Shown: positions 40,101 through 50,332 of the stretch, piece after piece
Numbering within the stretch: position 1 is the stretch's first letter
Layout of the letters: the number at the start of each line of letters is the position of its first letter
Source: Lentibacillus sp. CBA3610
Lineage (GTDB): Bacteria > Bacillota > Bacilli > Bacillales > Amphibacillaceae
Assembly (NCBI RefSeq): GCF_013373365.1
Contig: NZ_CP035925.1
Location: forward strand, 3,224,001-3,288,000
Reading direction: 5' to 3'
Length of the DNA stretch: 64,000 nucleotides
Translations under genes and position numbers: made by a program
Notes under the pieces: generated by a model
What the model was told of the DNA's origin: nothing
Databases searched by the model: none
What the model saw: only the letters and a program-made list of their open reading frames with translations

Positions 40101-41345
40101 ATGAATTTTATTTCAAAGCTATTGCCGAACTCAGCTCGGAAATGGGTTCTGTCTGGGGTTGGATTGTTAGCACTGATTGCTTTTTCAGGGTTTATCTTTG
40201 CTGAGGCAACCAAAGCAGAAGTAATTATCACCGATAATGGCGAAAAACAAACCATTACGACAAACGCAGATACTGTTGAAGAACTGCTCGCTGAAGCAGG
40301 CATCACGTACTCCAAACATGATGAACTTTCTCAAGACATAGATGCAGCAATAGAAGATGGAATGACGATTACATACGAGACGGCTCATAAGGTAACTGTT
40401 TTAATCGACGGCAATGAAAAGGACTATTATACGACTGCCGATAACATCGGCGAATTTCTTAATGAAAATAGTATAAGCGTTTCGGATCATGATGACACAT
40501 CACATGAAAGAAATGCCGCTATCAGTGATGGAATGAAATACACCATTGATAAAGCTTTTCAGGTAACCATCAATGATGGCGATAACGAGGAAGAAGTCTG
40601 GACGACTGGTGGAACAGTCGGAGAACTTCTGAAAACGAACGACATTTCCCTGGATGATGAAGACGAATTAAAGCCGGATAAAGATTCGGAGGTAAAAGAG
40701 GATAATCCGATAACGATCACCCGTGTTGAGAAGGTGACGGATGAAGTAAAGGAAACGGTTGACTATCAAGTTGAAGAACGGGAAGACAGCAGCCTGGAAA
40801 AAGGAAAAGAAAAGGTCATTGCTCAAGGCCAGGAAGGTGTTCTTGTCAAAACGTTTGAAATAACGAAAGAAAATGGAGAAGAAGTCAGCCGCGATCTGAT
40901 TGATGAAGAAGTGGAGCAGGAAAGCGAAAAACGTATCGTTGCACTCGGTAAGAAAGAAAACGAACCAGATTCAAATCTAACAACCTTATCGAGTGAAAGC
41001 AGCAATAATACTGATAATAATAGTGGTAATGATACCGATAATAATAATGAAGGCGAAAAAACGATGCATATGAATGCAACTGCTTATACGGTTGACTGTA
41101 TTGGGTGCAATGGCAATGGTTATACAGCAACCGGCATTAATTTGCGAAATAACCCGAACGTTGTGTCAGTGGATCCAAATGTTATCCCATTAGGGTCCAA
41201 GGTCTGGGTTGAAGGATATGGAGAAGCCATTGCCGGCGATACCGGCGGCCATATTAAAGGAAACCGGATAGATCTTCACCTTGAGTCACAGAGTGAGGCC
41301 GAAAGTTTTGGCCGGAAAACAGTGGAAGTCAGGATTCTTGATTAA
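40101..41345 (+). CDS. yabE: YabE-like cell-wall protein (DUF348, G5 and 3D domains)
   Basis: This is a putative cell-wall-lytic or resuscitation factor-like protein. One N-terminal membrane anchor (residues about 18-36) is followed by three DUF348 repeats (about 39-80, 96-137, 151-192). Then come a G5 domain (about 203-283), an Asn/Asp/Ser-rich linker (about 292-318) and a C-terminal 3D domain with the Asp motif GDTGGHIKGNRIDLH. AAAGGAGG precedes the ATG. The outer part is strongly acidic, which fits a halotolerant host. Confidence 0.9.
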   Translation: MNFISKLLPNSARKWVLSGVGLLALIAFSGFIFAEATKAEVIITDNGEKQTITTNADTVEELLAEAGITYSKHDELSQDIDAAIEDGMTITYETAHKVTVLIDGNEKDYYTTADNIGEFLNENSISVSDHDDTSHERNAAISDGMKYTIDKAFQVTINDGDNEEEVWTTGGTVGELLKTNDISLDDEDELKPDKDSEVKEDNPITITRVEKVTDEVKETVDYQVEEREDSSLEKGKEKVIAQGQEGVLVKTFEITKENGEEVSRDLIDEEVEQESEKRIVALGKKENEPDSNLTTLSSESSNNTDNNSGNDTDNNNEGEKTMHMNATAYTVDCIGCNGNGYTATGINLRNNPNVVSVDPNVIPLGSKVWVEGYGEAIAGDTGGHIKGNRIDLHLESQSEAESFGRKTVEVRILD

Positions 41346-41410
41346 AATACGTTGAAAGGCCTTCTTTTAAAGGTGATTGAAGCGGGTCTGTTTACCTGTT
41401 GCTGATAAAA

Positions 41411-41449
41411 TGCTCCTGCCATGATATAGTGGCAGGAGCATTATTATTT
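41411..41449 (+). terminator. Terminator of yabE
   Basis: TGCTCCTGCCA pairs perfectly with TGGCAGGAGCA, and TTATTATTT follows. Confidence 0.85.
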
Positions 41450-41492
41450 CCGGCACGTAATAGTAAGTTGCAACAACAGCGGCTAACTGACC

Positions 41493-41665
41493 ATAAATTG
41501 CGACGTAGAGAAATAATGGTTGAGAGGAGGAACACCGCTCCGGAAATACGCTCCGCTGTTTTGTGCTTTATAATCACATTTCTTGTGTAATCAACAAAGC
41601 ACTTGTGTCGCAGTTTACATCGACTACGAGGCTAAAATGCATCAAAGTTTACGTACGAAAAGAGG
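41493..41665. repeat. MITE-like repeat, copy C, ending at the rnmV ribosome site
   Basis: ATAAATTGCGAC at the left matches GTCGCAGTTTAC at 41607-41618 as an inverted repeat. Beyond it the right arm continues ATCGACTACGAGGCTAAAA to GAAAAGAGG, as in copy B. The left outer arm seen in copy B is missing here. The 22-bp core is at 41535-41556. The last bases AGAGG are part of the rnmV ribosome-binding site. Confidence 0.75.
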
Positions 41666-41672
41666 AATGAGC

Positions 41673-42242
41673 GTGAAAGTTAAAGAAGTTATTGTTGTTG
41701 AAGGTCGCGATGATACAGCTAAAATCCGGCAGGCAGTTGATGCAGATACGATTGAGACAAATGGCTCTGCGGTCGGTGATGCCGTTATAAAACAGATCAG
41801 GCATGCACAAACTAAACGTGGTATCATTATTTTTACCGATCCGGATTATCCCGGTAATCGGATTCGTCATATTATCGATCAGGCGATTCCCGGCTGCAAA
41901 CATGCATTTTTACCCCGTAAAGCTGCCATTGCCAAAAATCCTGATAATAAAAGTCTCGGGATTGAACATGCATCAGCTGCGGCAATTCGGCAGGCACTCC
42001 AAGGCGTTTATTCATTATCCGAAGAAGACCATTCAGAGATTACGCGAGAAGATTTGATTTCTGCCGGACTGATTGGTGGTCCAAAAGCCAGTGCCAGACG
42101 GGAACGCCTCGGTGAATTATTGCAAATCGGCCATACGAACGGCAAACAACTGCTAAAACGGCTTACGATGTTTCAAATTACAAAAGATCAATTCGATAAG
42201 ACCATGCGTCAGGTAATCCAGGAGGAAAATAATGGGAGTTAA
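41673..42242 (+). CDS. rnmV: Ribonuclease M5
   Basis: RNase M5 matures 5S rRNA. The Toprim domain shows [21 protein letters not shown] and [13 protein letters not shown] choose GTG 41673 because AGAGGA lies 6 bp upstream and the N terminus then matches B. subtilis ([11 protein letters not shown]). The product has 189 residues. Its 3' end overlaps ksgA by 11 bp. Confidence 0.94.
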   Translation: MKVKEVIVVEGRDDTAKIRQAVDADTIETNGSAVGDAVIKQIRHAQTKRGIIIFTDPDYPGNRIRHIIDQAIPGCKHAFLPRKAAIAKNPDNKSLGIEHASAAAIRQALQGVYSLSEEDHSEITREDLISAGLIGGPKASARRERLGELLQIGHTNGKQLLKRLTMFQITKDQFDKTMRQVIQEENNGS

Positions 42243-43119
42243 ATGGATTGCAACACCTAAACGGACGAAAGAGATACTGGAGACATACAATTTTTCCTTT
42301 AAAAAAAGTTTAGGGCAGAATTTTATCATTGACACTAATATTCTCATCAATATCATTCAGAAGGCTGATATTGATAAACGGGCAGGTGCCATTGAAATTG
42401 GTCCGGGTATCGGTGCTTTAACCGAGCAATTAGCTATTCATGCAGACAAGGTGATCGCATATGAAATTGATCAGCGTTTGCTCCCTGTATTGGATAACAC
42501 ATTAGCTGCCTACAATAATATTCATGTGATTCATCAGGATATTCTGGAAGCAAACGTCATTGACATGATCGGAGACCATTTCACACCTGATCAGCCTATT
42601 CATGTCGTTGCGAATCTCCCATATTACATAACCACACCAATACTGATGAAATTGCTGCGTGAGGATTTGCCGGTAGCCGATTTTACGGTCATGATTCAAA
42701 AAGAGGTTGCCGAGCGGATCGCTGCAAAACCTAACAGTAAAAGCTATGGTTCGTTGTCGATTGCCATGCAGTATTACACGCGGACAGAAGTGGTTATGAA
42801 CGTCCCTAAAAGTGTATTTAGGCCACCGCCAAAAGTTGATTCCAGTGTTTTAAAACTGACCAGAAGAGATAGTGCGCCTGTTCAGGTAGCCGATGAGGAT
42901 TATTTTTTTGCCATTGTACAAGCGTGTTTTGCACAGCGGCGAAAAACATTGCGGAATAACTTAATCCGGCATTTTAAATCATTAATTGACAAACAAACGA
43001 TTTCAAACGCATTGCAGGATGCCGGCATTGATGAAACACGGCGTGGTGAATCCCTGACCATGCAGGAATTTGCCGCGTTAGCTAATGCTTTTTATCAGAT
43101 AACGGAAAGAGATGGATGA
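42232..43119 (+). CDS. ksgA: 16S rRNA (adenine(1518)/(1519)-N6)-dimethyltransferase
   Basis: KsgA/RsmA dimethylates two adjacent adenines in helix 45. The 295-residue protein has SAM motif [15 protein letters not shown] and the catalytic [14 protein letters not shown] precedes the ATG. It is translationally coupled to rnmV. Confidence 0.96.
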   Translation: MGVKWIATPKRTKEILETYNFSFKKSLGQNFIIDTNILINIIQKADIDKRAGAIEIGPGIGALTEQLAIHADKVIAYEIDQRLLPVLDNTLAAYNNIHVIHQDILEANVIDMIGDHFTPDQPIHVVANLPYYITTPILMKLLREDLPVADFTVMIQKEVAERIAAKPNSKSYGSLSIAMQYYTRTEVVMNVPKSVFRPPPKVDSSVLKLTRRDSAPVQVADEDYFFAIVQACFAQRRKTLRNNLIRHFKSLIDKQTISNALQDAGIDETRRGESLTMQEFAALANAFYQITERDG

Positions 43120-43248
43120 AACTCATGGCTTTACCGTTTGTTGAGGTGAATGCCGGTGTAAATTTTCTTTGAATAAGATGTGGAATTTAGTGACACGTCT
43201 GCTGAATGTTCTTCTAAAAATAGCCTGTTCAGGGTTTTGGATATACGC

Positions 43249-43276
43249 ACAGTCATGCAGCTGCCTACATAGTCTG
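43249..43276 (+). promoter_or_regulatory. Candidate sigma-K promoter of yabG
   Basis: ACA is followed after 16 bp by CATAGTCTG, one mismatch from the sigma-K -10 CATANNNTA. yabG is sigma-K-dependent in B. subtilis. Confidence 0.45.
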
Positions 43277-43325
43277 TAGTTAGAGAAATGTTTTTCATCC
43301 GTAACAGAGGCTGTGAGGTGGCTTT

Positions 43326-44198
43326 ATGAGTTTTTCAATAGGTGAACGTGTCACACGAAAATCATATAATCACGATTTGTTGTTCCGTATTGCATCGATT
43401 ACCGGTGATACCGCTATATTGCACGGGGAAGATATTCGTCTTGCAGCAGATGCCTCTTTGGATGATTTAGTGCATATCAAAGAGACGGATTTGGCGAAGC
43501 GGAAACAGAAAGGAAAAGAGCAGGAGGAACTGTCTTACCGATTGTTTCGCCAGGATTACCAGTTAATGAAAGAAAAGCGCGAATACCAGTCAGGTGACGG
43601 ATACCAGCATACAGCCGGTTTTTTTCAATTACCGGCCAGGGTCCTCCACGTCGATGGTGATCGCACCTATCTCAGAAAATGCACTGAATTATATAATCGA
43701 GTAGGGCTCCAGGTGAATGGCGTCCATGTCCATGAAAAGGAAATGCCGCACGAAATCGGCTCTCTCGTGGACAGAATTCAGCCTAATATTATCGTGATAA
43801 CCGGTCATGATGCTTTTTCCAGAAATAAAGGGCAGAAGAACGATCTCCGTGCCTATCGTCATTCCAGGTATTTTGCTGAAACTGTCGAGGTGATCAGACA
43901 AAAGAACCCACGTCTGGATGAATTGGTGATATTTGCTGGTGCCTGTCAATCTCATTTTGAGTCGTTAATCAGGGCGGGAGCGAATTTTGCCAGCTCTCCA
44001 TCAAGAATTAATATTCATGCATTGGACCCGGTTTATATTGCAGCTAAAATTGCCTATACACCATTTATGGAAAAAATCAGTGTATGGGATGCATTGCGCA
44101 ACACATTAACTGGTGAAAAAGGTATGGGCGGTGTGGAAACGAGAGGACTCCTGCGAACAGGGATGCCCTATATACCGGAAGAAGATGATGGTGATTAA
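43326..44198 (+). CDS. yabG: Sporulation-specific protease YabG
   Basis: YabG processes spore coat proteins in the mother cell. The 290-residue protein keeps the proposed catalytic pair, H161 in ITGHDAF and C207 in GACQSH, corresponding to H172 and C218 of B. subtilis. GAGGTGG precedes the ATG. Confidence 0.93.
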   Translation: MSFSIGERVTRKSYNHDLLFRIASITGDTAILHGEDIRLAADASLDDLVHIKETDLAKRKQKGKEQEELSYRLFRQDYQLMKEKREYQSGDGYQHTAGFFQLPARVLHVDGDRTYLRKCTELYNRVGLQVNGVHVHEKEMPHEIGSLVDRIQPNIIVITGHDAFSRNKGQKNDLRAYRHSRYFAETVEVIRQKNPRLDELVIFAGACQSHFESLIRAGANFASSPSRINIHALDPVYIAAKIAYTPFMEKISVWDALRNTLTGEKGMGGVETRGLLRTGMPYIPEEDDGD

Positions 44199-44215
44199 TA
44201 TTAAATGTACGTGAT

Positions 44216-44264
44216 GGAATCGGTGTCAAGCCGATTCCTGCCCTTTCCGACCTCCGACTTCTGA
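44216..44264 (+). repeat. Dispersed hairpin-plus-tail repeat, copy 2
   Basis: GGAATCGG pairs with CCGATTCC, and the tail TTCCGACCTCCGACTTCTGA follows. It is the most diverged copy and lies just after yabG. Confidence 0.7.
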
Positions 44265-44336
44265 TATCTTCCCTCTGTTACATACATAATTTGTTAACAA
44301 TTTGTAATAATAAAGGAAGAAAGGTAATTTTTATTG

Positions 44337-44366
44337 TTGACATTAAAAAAGCTATGCTGTTATAAT
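44337..44366 (+). promoter_or_regulatory. Very strong sigma-A promoter of veg
   Basis: TTGACA and TATAAT both match consensus perfectly, 18 bp apart, with an extended TGT before the -10 and an A/T-rich upstream region. veg is one of the strongest vegetative promoters in B. subtilis. Confidence 0.85.
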
Positions 44367-44431
44367 ATAATGTTTTATTTGACTGTTATACAAGCATATG
44401 CTATTATTGAGTGTGAGTGAGGTGGAGTATA

Positions 44432-44689
44432 GTGAAAACATTAATCGAAATTAAGCAAGGTCTTGAATGTCACGTTGGTCAGCGGTTGCGCCTGAAGGCA
44501 AACGGTGGCAGGCGAAGAACAATTGAACGCTGCGGCATATTGGCGGAAACATATCCTTCCGTTTTTATTGTTGAACTGGATCAGGACGAGAATGCATTCG
44601 AACGTGTTTCATACAGCTATGCCGACGTTTTAACCGAGACAGTGGAATTAAGTTTCCAGGATGAGAATACGATGATTGCCGAGCAGTAA
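44432..44689 (+). CDS. veg: Veg protein
   Basis: This 85-residue protein promotes biofilm gene expression in B. subtilis by opposing SinR. The block [25 protein letters not shown] is nearly invariant, as is [21 protein letters not shown] 44432 follows GAGGTGGAG; an upstream in-frame start would add five residues without support. Confidence 0.94.
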   Translation: MKTLIEIKQGLECHVGQRLRLKANGGRRRTIERCGILAETYPSVFIVELDQDENAFERVSYSYADVLTETVELSFQDENTMIAEQ

Positions 44690-44928
44690 ACAAGCGTTTG
44701 CTGCTTATTTTTATGGTTGATCTTATATAGTATAGCCCTGAAAAAACTGCTCGAAACCGCGTCTCTTTTAAAGTTTGGCAGGTTGAATGCGAAAATATGC
44801 TTAAATAAAACAATCCGCCAAAATAAATATTTCCTTTTTTGTATACATATAACGGGTGTTTCTTTTGTTCATGAGACATAAACTATGGGTGTCGTAATCA
44901 CTCTTTACAGGAAAGGGGATGTTCTTTC

Positions 44929-45096
44929 ATGGCTGGACGAGGTGGCGCAATGTCAGATCAGTTGAAAGAAGAAATTGCCAAAGAGTTAGGCTTTTACGAC
45001 ACTGTACAACAGGAAGGCTGGGGCGGTATTAGAGCAAAGGATGCCGGGAATATGGTGAAACGCGCAATAGAAAAAGCCGAGCAAAACATGAAGTGA
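44929..45096 (+). CDS. sspF: Small acid-soluble spore protein, alpha/beta type (SspF)
   Basis: The 55-residue product begins [20 protein letters not shown] and contains [20 protein letters not shown] and [12 protein letters not shown]. This matches the SspF subfamily of DNA-binding spore proteins. AAAGGGG precedes the ATG. The 240-bp gap between veg and sspF holds no other gene I can support. I could not read a convincing sigma-G promoter here. Confidence 0.92.
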   Translation: MAGRGGAMSDQLKEEIAKELGFYDTVQQEGWGGIRAKDAGNMVKRAIEKAEQNMK

Positions 45097-45101
45097 AGAG
45101 A

Positions 45102-45131
45102 GGCAGACCCTTAAATGGGTTTGCCCTTTTT
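45102..45131 (+). terminator. Terminator of sspF
   Basis: GGCAGACCC pairs with GGGTTTGCC, and CTTTTT follows. Confidence 0.85.
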
Positions 45132-45277
45132 AAAGTCAAGGAAAAACGCGATAAAGTTAGCTGGAGCCGAATTTTCTGCTGAAGGTCGCTACTGCTGGTT
45201 GAATATGGTACAATTTGCTGTAAGTTTTATATTTCGGAAAATGTGTACAATCCCTTGTTTGTAAAGTGGTGATAGAG

Positions 45278-46135
45278 ATGGTTTTATATGAACGGGCGCC
45301 GGCTAAAATTAACTTATCACTTGATGTCCTTGGAAAGCGCGAAGACGGGTTTCATGAAGTGGAAATGGTTATGACGACTGTCGATTTGGCTGACCGTATT
45401 GAATTATATAGCATTAATGACGATATGATTGAGGTTTCCACCGATAATCAGTACGTCCCAAATGATGAACGTAATCTGGCATATCAGGCTGCGCTTGTTT
45501 TAAAAAATAGATACCAATTACATCAGGGTGTTCGAATTAATATTCAAAAAAACATCCCCGTATCAGCAGGGCTTGGCGGAGGAAGCAGTGATGCAGCTGC
45601 AGTACTGCGCGGTTTGAATCGAATGTGGTCAGTTGGTGCATCAAAGGATGAATTGATCGACCTTGGTGCAGTTCTCGGATCAGATGTTCCTTTTTGTATT
45701 TTAGGAACAACCGCACTCGGAACGGGTCATGGCGAGAAAATACACACACTGCCTTCACCACCTGTTTGTTATGTTGTACTGGCAAAACCTGATATCGGCA
45801 TTTCAACCAGACATATTTTTCCCAGAGTTACCATGGATAAACTGACACATCCACAAACAGATGCCGTTATTCAATCCTTGGAGGAAAAAAATTTTGACAA
45901 GCTATGCCATCATATCGGCAACGCCCTGGAAAGTGTCACGTTTCCTTTATATCCGGAAGTAAAGCGGATTAAGGATAAGATGCTTCAAACGGGAGCAGCC
46001 GGTGCAGTGATGAGCGGAAGCGGTCCTACTGTTGTAGGGCTCACCAGACATTTCAGTAAAGCGAAACGTATTTACAACGGATTAAGAGGTTTTTGCAGTG
46101 AGGTTTACATTGTTCAGCAGCTGGATCGGCATTAA
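45278..46135 (+). CDS. ispE: 4-diphosphocytidyl-2-C-methyl-D-erythritol kinase
   Basis: IspE is the GHMP kinase of the non-mevalonate isoprenoid pathway. The ATP-binding motif [15 protein letters not shown], the N-terminal [11 protein letters not shown] and the late GSGPTVVG identify it. AAGTGGTGAT precedes ATG 45278; a GTG four codons earlier lies inside that ribosome site. The product has 285 residues. Confidence 0.96.
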   Translation: MVLYERAPAKINLSLDVLGKREDGFHEVEMVMTTVDLADRIELYSINDDMIEVSTDNQYVPNDERNLAYQAALVLKNRYQLHQGVRINIQKNIPVSAGLGGGSSDAAAVLRGLNRMWSVGASKDELIDLGAVLGSDVPFCILGTTALGTGHGEKIHTLPSPPVCYVVLAKPDIGISTRHIFPRVTMDKLTHPQTDAVIQSLEEKNFDKLCHHIGNALESVTFPLYPEVKRIKDKMLQTGAAGAVMSGSGPTVVGLTRHFSKAKRIYNGLRGFCSEVYIVQQLDRH

Positions 46136-46176
46136 TATCTTGAACAAATACGTATGATAATGATATATTTATCTAA

Positions 46177-46189
46177 AATATTCGGTTAT
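46177..46189 (-). promoter_or_regulatory. Candidate PurBox upstream of purR
   Basis: The minus strand reads ATAACCGAATATT, 12 of 13 matches to the PurBox AWWWCCGAACWWT. It ends 16 bp before the purR start and fits known autoregulation. A clear second box is not visible. Confidence 0.5.
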
Positions 46190-46205
46190 AAGTAAGAGGT
46201 GGCAT

Positions 46206-47024
46206 ATGAAAAGAAGTGATCGTTTAGTATCCTTAACGAATTATTTTTTAGAAAACCCCAGAGAACATACGTCATTACCGTATTTTAGTGATAAATATGG
46301 TGCGGCAAAGTCATCTGTCAGTGAAGATCTGGATATCATTGACCGCATCATGCAGGAGGAAGGTATCGGACGCCTGCAGACACTTCCCGGAGCATCAGGA
46401 GGTGTCAGTTTTATACCTGGATTTTCCACCGAAAAACAAAACAAATTTATTGATGAACTCTGCACGACATTACAAGATCCCTCCCGTATTCTTCCCGGCG
46501 GTTATTTATACATGAGTGATATTTTAGGTAATCCGAATATGGTTAAAGAAATCGGCCGTATATTAGCATCAGCTTTTTCCGATTTGGAAATTGATGTGAT
46601 CATGACGGTAGCAACGAAAGGAATTCCGCTTGCTTATGCGGCAGCATCTGTATTGAATGTACCGGTTATTATTGTCAGGCGTGATCCGCGAGTGACAGAA
46701 GGGTCATCTGTCAGCATAAATTATGTTTCAGGGTCATCACGGAAAATCCAGACAATGGTCCTGCCGACAAGAAGCCTGCAGGATAATGCCAACGTTTGTA
46801 TCATTGATGATTTTATGAAAGCAGGCGGCACAATTAACGGAATGATAAGTCTGCTCAATGAGTTCAACGCCAATGTACAAGCGATCGGTGTTCTGGCGGA
46901 AGCAGATGATGAAGAAGATGAACGTGTGGTAGAGGATTACACATCCCTGGTGAAAATTACCAATGTCGATATGAAACAAAAAACGATTAAGGTACAGCCG
47001 GGCAATATTGCTGAAATCTCATGA
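46206..47024 (+). CDS. purR: Purine operon repressor PurR
   Basis: PurR represses purine genes and is released by PRPP. The 272-residue protein has an N-terminal winged helix (SLTNYFLENPREHTSL...) and a phosphoribosyltransferase-like domain with the PRPP loop VCIIDDFMKAGGT. In B. subtilis yabJ (ridA) follows; here it does not. Confidence 0.95.
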   Translation: MKRSDRLVSLTNYFLENPREHTSLPYFSDKYGAAKSSVSEDLDIIDRIMQEEGIGRLQTLPGASGGVSFIPGFSTEKQNKFIDELCTTLQDPSRILPGGYLYMSDILGNPNMVKEIGRILASAFSDLEIDVIMTVATKGIPLAYAAASVLNVPVIIVRRDPRVTEGSSVSINYVSGSSRKIQTMVLPTRSLQDNANVCIIDDFMKAGGTINGMISLLNEFNANVQAIGVLAEADDEEDERVVEDYTSLVKITNVDMKQKTIKVQPGNIAEIS

Positions 47025-47155
47025 CACGTTTCATTGAAAGTCCATACTCCCTTTTGCACACAGCATAAGTGGCCGATAAAGGCAACTATGAGTCTTTGAC
47101 CAGTATTATTTTTAAGAGGTGAAAATTATAAATTCAGGATGACGTTTTTAATACT

Positions 47156-47211
47156 GAAATCGGCTAACTCGCCGATTTCTGCCAATCTGACCTCCTACCT
47201 CTGGCATCTGA
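47156..47211 (+). repeat. Dispersed hairpin-plus-tail repeat, copy 3
   Basis: GAAATCGG pairs with CCGATTTC, and the tail CCAATCTGACCTCC...CATCTGA follows. It occupies the 316-bp gap between purR and spoVG, which has no gene. Confidence 0.8.
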
Positions 47212-47273
47212 AAACACGTATCAGCGTTTTTTCTTAAGAAGGCAATATTTTCTAAAATTTTTTTAATGAATAG

Positions 47274-47302
47274 GCAGGATTTCTCATTTTTTTGTTGAAA
47301 TA
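47274..47302 (+). promoter_or_regulatory. Sigma-H promoter of spoVG
   Basis: GCAGGATTT fits the sigma-H -35 RNAGGAWWW exactly. After 11 bp GTTGAAATA fits the -10 RNNGAATWW with one mismatch. spoVG is the model sigma-H gene. Confidence 0.75.
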
Positions 47303-47340
47303 TGGTATTAAGTTCAAAAGGGAAAAGGTGGTGAAACATC

Positions 47341-47631
47341 ATGGAAGTTACTGACGTTAGATTACGCCGCGTAAACACAGAGGGGAGAATGCGAGCAATT
47401 GCCTCGATTACCATGGATGAGGAATTTGTCGTTCATGATATCCGGGTGATTGATGGCAATAATGGATTGTTTGTGGCTATGCCTTCCAAGCGTACGCCTG
47501 ATGGTGAATTCAGGGATATCGCTCACCCGATCAATTCTAATACTCGCGGTAAGATACAGGATGCAGTATTAGAAGAGTACCATCGCGCAGGAGATTCAGA
47601 TGAAAAATACGAGGAAGCCGGGGCATCCTAA
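47341..47631 (+). CDS. spoVG: Septation and sporulation regulator SpoVG
   Basis: This 96-residue nucleic-acid-binding regulator begins [17 protein letters not shown] and contains [17 protein letters not shown], nearly invariant in Firmicutes. AAAGGTGG precedes the ATG. Confidence 0.96.
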   Translation: MEVTDVRLRRVNTEGRMRAIASITMDEEFVVHDIRVIDGNNGLFVAMPSKRTPDGEFRDIAHPINSNTRGKIQDAVLEEYHRAGDSDEKYEEAGAS

Positions 47632-47645
47632 ATCTCACATTCAAC

Positions 47646-47684
47646 AAGAGGTCTAATCTGCAGACAGGTTAGCCTTCTTTTTTT
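47646..47684 (+). terminator. Terminator of spoVG
   Basis: AAGAGGTCTAATCTG pairs with CAGGTTAGCCTTCTT with mismatches, and a T run follows. Confidence 0.75.
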
Positions 47685-47785
47685 GTCTTTCATAAAACAA
47701 ATTTTAAAAAAATACTGGTATTTAACTCACAGCCTGCATGCCCCTTCATACCAAGTTTTTCTTCTTTCCGCAAACATTAAATCTG

Positions 47786-47814
47786 TTGAAATCAACCCAT
47801 TTTTAAGATATATT
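47786..47814 (+). promoter_or_regulatory. Sigma-A promoter of glmU
   Basis: TTGAAA and TATATT are separated by 17 bp, 31 bp before the ATG. Confidence 0.65.
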
Positions 47815-47845
47815 CATAATGGATAAATGAAATGGAGGATTCTTC

Positions 47846-49225
47846 ATGACGAAGCGATTTGCAGTGATTTTAGCTGCCGGAAAAGGAACACGAATGAAAT
47901 CGAAATTATATAAGGTACTTCATCCGATTTTAGGTCGTCCGATGGTCCAGCATGTTATCGAACAATTAAAACCGGTGAACCTCGATAAAATGGTCACAAT
48001 CGTAGGTCATGGCGCCGAAGAGGTTTCTGAATATATTGGCGATGACAGTCAAATGGTTTTACAGGAAGAGCAATTGGGAACGGGTCACGCTGTATTGCAA
48101 GCGGAAGAACGTTTGAAAAATCAGGAAGGCATAACGATTGTCGTATGTGGAGATACTCCATTAATCACACACGAGACGTATCAGGCACTTTTTGACCACC
48201 ATGAGCGGGAAGGTGCCAAGGCGACTATTTTAACAGCAAAAGCCCCGGACCCTGCAGGCTATGGCAGAGTTATTCGTGATGGGGAAAATGAAGTGAAGCG
48301 GATTGTTGAACAAAAAGATGCAACTGACAGTGAACTGCTGGTCGATGAAATCAATACCGGGACATATTGTTTCGACAACAAAGCGCTTTTCGAAGCACTT
48401 CAGCATGTTTCAAATGATAACGTGCAAGGTGAATACTATTTACCGGATGTAATCGAAATTCTTCAAAATCGTGGTGAAAAAGTGAGCGCCTTTCAGACAC
48501 CGGATTTTGAAGAAACATTAGGTATCAATGATCGAATCGCTCTGGCACAGGCTGAAAAAAACCTTAAACGGCGCATTAATGAAAAACATATGCGAAATGG
48601 TGTCACATTGATTGATCCGGATAATACTTATATCAGCCCTGAGACGATTATCGAACCGGATGTTGTGATCCATCCAGGTTCAATTATTAAAGGAAACACA
48701 ACAATAAAAACAGATGCTGAGATAGGCCCTCATACTGAAATAGGTAATTGTTTCGTTGGACAGGCAAGTGTTATCAAACAAAGTGTCGCCAACGACAGTT
48801 ATATAGGTGACAGGGTGAAGGTCGGCCCCTATTCCCATATTCGACCGGAAGCTTCTATTGGCAATGAAGCGAAAGTCGGTAATTTTGTAGAAGTGAAGAA
48901 ATCTTCTTTAGGCGATAATAGCAAAGTCTCCCATTTAAGTTATATCGGGGATGCCGAAATAGGCACCAATGTGAATGTTGGCTGTGGAACGATTACGGTT
49001 AATTATGATGGAAAGAATAAGTACTTGACAACGATTGAAGATGATGCATTTATTGGTTGTAATTCCAATTTAGTCGCACCAGTGACAGTCGGCAAGGGTT
49101 CCTATGTTGCTGCAGGCTCCACCATTACGAAAAATGTGCCTGAAGACGCATTATCGATTGCCCGGGGGAGACAAACAAATAAAGAAGGTTACGCATCAAG
49201 AATCAGAAATCAAAAAAAGGACTAA
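47846..49225 (+). CDS. glmU: Bifunctional UDP-GlcNAc pyrophosphorylase / GlcN-1-P acetyltransferase
   Basis: GlmU makes UDP-N-acetylglucosamine for peptidoglycan. The 459-residue protein has an N-terminal pyrophosphorylase domain with [15 protein letters not shown] and a C-terminal left-handed beta-helix of hexapeptide repeats with [15 protein letters not shown] precedes the ATG. prs follows after 14 bp. Confidence 0.97.
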   Translation: MTKRFAVILAAGKGTRMKSKLYKVLHPILGRPMVQHVIEQLKPVNLDKMVTIVGHGAEEVSEYIGDDSQMVLQEEQLGTGHAVLQAEERLKNQEGITIVVCGDTPLITHETYQALFDHHEREGAKATILTAKAPDPAGYGRVIRDGENEVKRIVEQKDATDSELLVDEINTGTYCFDNKALFEALQHVSNDNVQGEYYLPDVIEILQNRGEKVSAFQTPDFEETLGINDRIALAQAEKNLKRRINEKHMRNGVTLIDPDNTYISPETIIEPDVVIHPGSIIKGNTTIKTDAEIGPHTEIGNCFVGQASVIKQSVANDSYIGDRVKVGPYSHIRPEASIGNEAKVGNFVEVKKSSLGDNSKVSHLSYIGDAEIGTNVNVGCGTITVNYDGKNKYLTTIEDDAFIGCNSNLVAPVTVGKGSYVAAGSTITKNVPEDALSIARGRQTNKEGYASRIRNQKKD

Positions 49226-49239
49226 CGGAGGGTTAATTC

Positions 49240-50193
49240 ATGGCATCTGGCTATAAGGATCCATTTTTGAAGGTATTTTCGTTAAACTCGAATCGGCAAT
49301 TGGCTGAAGATATTGCAAACCATATCGGGACCGAATTGGGGAAATGCACGGTTTCCGCCTTTAGTGACGGTGAGATTCAAATCAATATTGAAGAGAGTGT
49401 CCGTGGTTGTGACGTTTATGTTGTCCAATCGACTTCATCACCGGTCAATCAGCACATGATGGAACTTTTGATCATGATTGATGCCCTGAAGCGTGCTTCG
49501 GCCAGATCCATAAATATTGTGATGCCATATTATGGATATGCCAGACAAGATCGTAAAGCACGCTCAAGAGAACCGATTACATCAAAACTTGTCGCTGACC
49601 TCCTGGAAACTGCCGGCGCTGACCGGGTGATTACACTTGATCTGCATGCACCGCAAATTCAAGGTTTCTTTAATGTGCCGATTGATCACTTGCAAGGTGT
49701 GCCACTCTTGGCGAATTATTTTGAGGAAATGAATTTAGAAGATATTATCGTCGTTTCCCCTGATCACGGTGGTGTCACACGAGCCAGAAAAATGGCAGAT
49801 TATCTTAAGGCACCGATTGGAATCATTGATAAACGCCGCCCGCGTCCGAATGTTTCAGAAGTGATGAATATTGTTGGTAATATCGAAGGGAAGACAGCCA
49901 TCCTGATTGATGATATCATTGATACAGCAGGTACCATTACCGCTGCTGCCAACGCATTGGTTGACAATGGAGCCAAAGAGGTTTTTGCATGTTGTACACA
50001 TCCTGTTTTATCAGGACCTGCCATGCAGCGAATTAACGATTCAAAAATCAAGGAACTGGTTGTTACGAATTCAATTCCGCTTACTGAAGAAAAACAGATG
50101 GAAAAAGTGACGGAATTATCCGTTGCACCATTAATTGGCGAAGCAATAACACGAGTTCATGAACTGAAATCAGTAAGTATATTGTTTGACTGA
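49240..50193 (+). CDS. prs: Ribose-phosphate pyrophosphokinase
   Basis: Prs makes PRPP from ribose 5-phosphate and ATP. The 317-residue protein has [16 protein letters not shown], the flexible loop [18 protein letters not shown], and the PRPP-binding loop [17 protein letters not shown] precedes the ATG. It is probably co-transcribed with glmU. Confidence 0.97.
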   Translation: MASGYKDPFLKVFSLNSNRQLAEDIANHIGTELGKCTVSAFSDGEIQINIEESVRGCDVYVVQSTSSPVNQHMMELLIMIDALKRASARSINIVMPYYGYARQDRKARSREPITSKLVADLLETAGADRVITLDLHAPQIQGFFNVPIDHLQGVPLLANYFEEMNLEDIIVVSPDHGGVTRARKMADYLKAPIGIIDKRRPRPNVSEVMNIVGNIEGKTAILIDDIIDTAGTITAAANALVDNGAKEVFACCTHPVLSGPAMQRINDSKIKELVVTNSIPLTEEKQMEKVTELSVAPLIGEAITRVHELKSVSILFD

Positions 50194-50332
50194 GTATTTC
50201 AAGCTGAAGTAAAATAAGTGTTTTTTGTGAAAAGGACTAAATTATGTTTTAATGGAAACGTTACTGAAAAAACAATTTGACATATAAATCCTGGATTAAA
50301 GCCAGATTGTTAAATAATGGAGGGTGTTAAGA

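Noticed and set aside
44700..44928. Sigma-G promoter of sspF
   Set aside because: TGTATA at 44840 is present, but no CATNNTA-type -10 lies at 17-18 bp; other candidates have wrong spacing.
50200..50320. Sigma-B promoter of ctc
   Set aside because: A GTTTTAA is present, but no GGGTAT-like -10 follows at the right distance.
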